Assembly: GCF_900112105.1 (NCBI RefSeq)
Contig: NZ_FOKV01000001.1
Span: 496,001-560,000, forward strand
Length of the DNA: 64,000 bases
Reading direction: 5' to 3'
Origin: Zunongwangia mangrovi
Lineage (GTDB): Bacteria > Bacteroidota > Bacteroidia > Flavobacteriales > Flavobacteriaceae
Part shown: in pieces, positions 61,656 through 64,000 of the stretch
Numbering within the stretch: position 1 is the stretch's first letter
How the letters are laid out: the number at the start of each line of letters is the position of its first letter
Program-made: the position numbers and the translations under genes
Notes under the pieces: model-generated
Database searches by the model: none
What the model saw: the letters and a program-made list of their open reading frames with translations, nothing else
Told to the model about the DNA's origin: nothing

Positions 61656-61686
61656 AAAGGCTTTCCAGATTATTGGAAAGCCTTTT
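61656..61686 (-). terminator. Terminator of tRNA-Cys
   Basis: AAAAGGCTTTCC and GGAAAGCCTTTT pair across a short loop directly behind the tRNA 3' end on the minus strand, with a T-run following. Confidence 0.85.
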
Positions 61687-61694
61687 GTTTGAAG

Positions 61695-61765
61695 AGGCAT
61701 CGAGCGGATTCGAACCGCTGTACATGGTTTTGCAGACCACTGCCTAGCCACTCGGCCACGATGCC
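61695..61765 (-). tRNA. tRNA-Cys (GCA)
   Basis: The minus-strand sequence has acceptor GGCATCG pairing with CGATGCC, discriminator U, the anticodon loop CTGCAAA (GCA) and a T-arm with GGTTCGAATCC. The length of 71 nt and U73 are typical of tRNA-Cys. CCA is not encoded. A TACATTTG box 17 nt upstream (complement of 61782-61789) is the likely promoter. Confidence 0.96.
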
Positions 61766-61781
61766 CTTTTAATTGGGAACG

Positions 61782-61789
61782 CAAATGTA
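61782..61789 (-). promoter_or_regulatory. -7 box of tRNA-Cys promoter
   Basis: The complement reads TACATTTG, matching TAnnTTTG, 17 nt before the tRNA 5' end. Confidence 0.6.
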
Positions 61790-61819
61790 ATAAAAATTTT
61801 AAGTTCTAAAACTAAAAAT

Positions 61820-62176
61820 CTATCTGGATTTACTTCGGGTTACACTAACCATAGCCACATTACCTCCAATTGGCGGGTTAATTTTTGATACTGAAACCTT
61901 TACCTTTTGCACCATAATGATTTCTTGTAGTACGCGATTATTAATCCGTTCGGCCACACTTTCTAAAAGTTTAGATCGTATAGCCATTTCTTCTTTTACG
62001 ATCTTATTTAAATGTACATAGTCGATCGTATCTATTAACTCGTCTGATGTAGCCGAATTAGACAGATCTCCTTTAACTTTAAGATCTACGCGATAATCAC
62101 TTCCTATTTTTTCTTCCTCAACAAGGCAGCCATGATAAGCAAATACCCTAATATTTTTCAGTTTTATACTTCCCAC
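61820..62176 (-). CDS. folB: Dihydroneopterin aldolase
   Basis: FolB cleaves dihydroneopterin in folate synthesis. The 118-residue protein has the family start IKLKNIRVFAYHGCLVEEEK with the substrate-binding HG, then DYRVDLKVKGD, IDTIDYVHLNKIVKEEM and LLESVAERI, with the active-site Lys region near the end (KVSVSKINPPIGG). A TATCTTTG box lies 15 nt upstream on the minus strand. Confidence 0.94.
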   Translation of the reverse strand: MGSIKLKNIRVFAYHGCLVEEEKIGSDYRVDLKVKGDLSNSATSDELIDTIDYVHLNKIVKEEMAIRSKLLESVAERINNRVLQEIIMVQKVKVSVSKINPPIGGNVAMVSVTRSKSR

Positions 62177-62595
62177 AAATATGTTTTTAGCAAAGATAGG
62201 ACTGTTTTAATTCTTTAAAATTATTTATGCTGAATTGTTTTCTTCCGTAGTAATTTTCATTTAAAGATTCGATATATAATTCTGCTTAAGATAACTTTAT
62301 GCGATGCATTAATTTTTGATAACTTTGTAACTTATTTTATGGGCAACGCCAAAGGGTATAATACCTTAAGGTTTGCCTGGAAATTAAAAATTTATTTCCA
62401 ACAAATACCTTGTAGGCTTGCTTCTAGGTAATTTATTTGGTATTCGAGATTTGATCTGGTAGTTGATTTTATCAGAATTCAAATTGAAAACTGAAGGAAA
62501 GAGCAATTAATTTTATCCTTAAAATTTGGATGAAATTTTATAAAATTTGAACTAATATTTATTCATATCCTGTAATTGGGATGCTGATTTAACGT
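62177..62595. other. Divergent region between folB and glnS with a possible structured glnS leader
   Basis: On the minus strand TATCTTTG (complement of 62191-62198) is the folB -7 box. On the plus strand TAACTTTG at 62320-62327 predicts a glnS transcript starting near 62333, with a leader of about 260 nt. Within it GGAAAT...ATTTATTTCC (about 62379-62400) and ACCT...AGGT (about 62408-62430) can pair. No small ORF is evident. Confidence 0.45.
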
Positions 62596-64000
62596 ATGGC
62601 TGAAGAAAAAAAATCACTCAATTTTATTGAGCAAATCATAGAAGAAGATTTAAAGGCAGATTATAAAAAGGAAAATTTAATGTTCCGTTTTCCACCAGAA
62701 CCTAATGGTTATCTGCATATTGGACATGCTTCTTCGATTTGTTTAAATTTTGGTTTGGGAGAGAAATATAACGCTCCTGTTAATCTAAGATTTGATGATA
62801 CCAATCCTATTAAGGAAGAAAGAGAGTTTGTTGATGCGATAAAAAGAGATGTGCAATGGCTTGGCTACCAGTGGGCTAAGGAATGTTATGCATCAGATTA
62901 TTTTCAGCAATTATACGATTGGGCAGTAGAATTAATTAAGAATGGAGATGCTTATGTAGATAGCCAAACTTCTGAAGCTATTGCAGAGCAAAAAGGAACA
63001 CCAACCCAACCGGGAACAGAAAGTCCTTATCGAAGCAGAAGCACTGAGGAAAACCTTGATCTTTTCGAGCAAATGAAGAATGGAGAAACCACAGAAGGTG
63101 CTCATGTACTTCGTGCAAAATTAGATATGGCCAGTGCAAATATGCTTATGCGAGATCCAATTATGTATCGTTGTGTACATAAACCGCATCACCGTACAGA
63201 GGGGGAATGGAAAATCTATCCTATGTATGATTGGGCGCATGGTGAAAGTGATTTTATCGAGCAGGTTTCACATTCGTTTTGTACGCTAGAATTTTTACCA
63301 CATAGAGAATTGTATAACTGGTTTATTGGCAAAGTGAGCAAACCGGGAGAGTTTATCCCTAAACAGCGAGAATTTGCGCGTAGAAACCTTAGTCATACTG
63401 TGGTAAGTAAGCGTAAGCTTGCGCAACTGGTAGAAAAAGGAATTGTAGAATCCTGGGACGATCCAAGAATGCCAACCATTTCTGGACTAAGAAGAAGAGG
63501 GTACACACCAGAATCTATTAAGAATTTTGCTGAATCTATCGGTGTAGGAAAACGTGAGAATATGATCGATGTTTCTCACTTAGAATTTTGTGTACGTGAA
63601 GATTTAAATAAAAAAGCACCACGAGTTATGGGTGTTTTAGATCCTGTAAAATTGGTGATCACTAATTATCCTGAAGGAGAAGAAGAATGGCTGGAAGCCG
63701 AAAATAATCCTGAAGATGAAGCTGCAGGATCTAGACAGGTTCCTTTTAGCCGTGAATTATATATCGAAAGAGAAGACTTTAAAGAAAGCGCTAATCGTAA
63801 ATTCTTTAGGTTAACATTAAATAAGGAAGTTCGGCTTAAAAATGCCTATATCATTAAAGGAGAAGATGTAGTTAAAGATGAAGAAGGTAATATACTAGAA
63901 ATTCACTGTACTTACGACCCTAAAAGTAAAAGTGGAAGTGGTACAGAAGAATCTCTTAGAAAAGTAAAAGGAACACTACATTGGGTCTCTATAAAACATG
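62596..64000 (+). CDS. glnS: Glutaminyl-tRNA synthetase, N-terminal part (gene leaves the right edge)
   Basis: The frame is open to the right edge. The class I motif HIGH is in FPPEPNGYLHIGHASSI (about 32-48), and the KMSKR equivalent is VVSKRKLAQLVEKG (about 270-283). The FDDTNP segment, DWAHGESDFIEQVSHSFCTL and the anticodon-binding start (VMGVLDPVKLVITNY) show GlnRS rather than GluRS. About 85% of a usual bacterial GlnRS is present. It charges tRNA-Gln directly. Confidence 0.95.
   Translation, partial: MAEEKKSLNFIEQIIEEDLKADYKKENLMFRFPPEPNGYLHIGHASSICLNFGLGEKYNAPVNLRFDDTNPIKEEREFVDAIKRDVQWLGYQWAKECYASDYFQQLYDWAVELIKNGDAYVDSQTSEAIAEQKGTPTQPGTESPYRSRSTEENLDLFEQMKNGETTEGAHVLRAKLDMASANMLMRDPIMYRCVHKPHHRTEGEWKIYPMYDWAHGESDFIEQVSHSFCTLEFLPHRELYNWFIGKVSKPGEFIPKQREFARRNLSHTVVSKRKLAQLVEKGIVESWDDPRMPTISGLRRRGYTPESIKNFAESIGVGKRENMIDVSHLEFCVREDLNKKAPRVMGVLDPVKLVITNYPEGEEEWLEAENNPEDEAAGSRQVPFSRELYIEREDFKESANRKFFRLTLNKEVRLKNAYIIKGEDVVKDEEGNILEIHCTYDPKSKSGSGTEESLRKVKGTLHWVSIKH

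Overview
The window comes from a Bacteroidota chromosome, most likely family Flavobacteriaceae. The evidence is the AT-rich intergenic DNA, promoters of the TTG-N(17-23)-TAnnTTTG type, SusC/SusD proteins, TonB receptors with carboxypeptidase-like plug extensions, and the general gene content. I cannot fix the genus.

Region 1 (about 1-13,050) is accessory DNA lying against the 3' end of a tRNA(CAU) gene on the minus strand, as expected for an integrative and mobilizable element inserted at a tRNA. It carries a partial DNA methyltransferase, a PLD-type restriction nuclease and its XRE controller. It also carries a MobP-type relaxase with a MobC-like partner, a Toprim primase, an SF3-like primase-helicase and an excisionase-like HTH protein. 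A PIN toxin-antitoxin pair and unknown proteins complete it. No integrase is visible, so the other end probably lies left of the window.

The most interesting locus is 2253-4390: an ECF-like sigma factor gene followed 2 nt later by a truncated, catalytically degenerate Cas12f/TnpB-like gene, then two tandem guide-RNA-like units with covarying hairpins and different 3' ends. This matches, from memory, the recently reported RNA-guided transcription systems of Bacteroidota, in which nuclease-dead Cas12f recruits a dedicated sigma-E factor. It is not a CRISPR immune system.

Region 2 (about 13,050-17,100) is core: tRNA(CAU), methylmalonyl-CoA epimerase, rbfA, an FtsX/LolE-like permease and dusB.

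Region 3 (about 17,100-42,000) is a coherent amino-sugar and peptidoglycan-scavenging neighbourhood. It has NagZ-type GH3 fused to a beta-lactamase-like domain, a NagX-like membrane protein, a ROK regulator, NagB fused to a LmbE domain, and an AmpD-like amidase. An operon of SusC, SusD, GHL10 hydrolase, Ala-Glu epimerase and NlpC/P60 peptidase faces a DeoR regulator, and an operon of MFS transporter, GH20 hexosaminidase and MurQ follows. Together these could bind, cut, import and catabolise murein fragments.

Region 4 (about 42,000-64,000) is mostly housekeeping: lepA, yebC, a cation/proton antiporter, MBL hydrolase, S8 and M1 peptidases, a D-lactate dehydrogenase-like gene, rnpA, an S41 peptidase, a GNAT protein, rpiB, rnr, a GIN-domain protein, a LysE-type exporter, tRNA-Cys, folB and the start of glnS. 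The 56,663-57,194 gap has DnaA-box-like sequences and is a tentative origin candidate.
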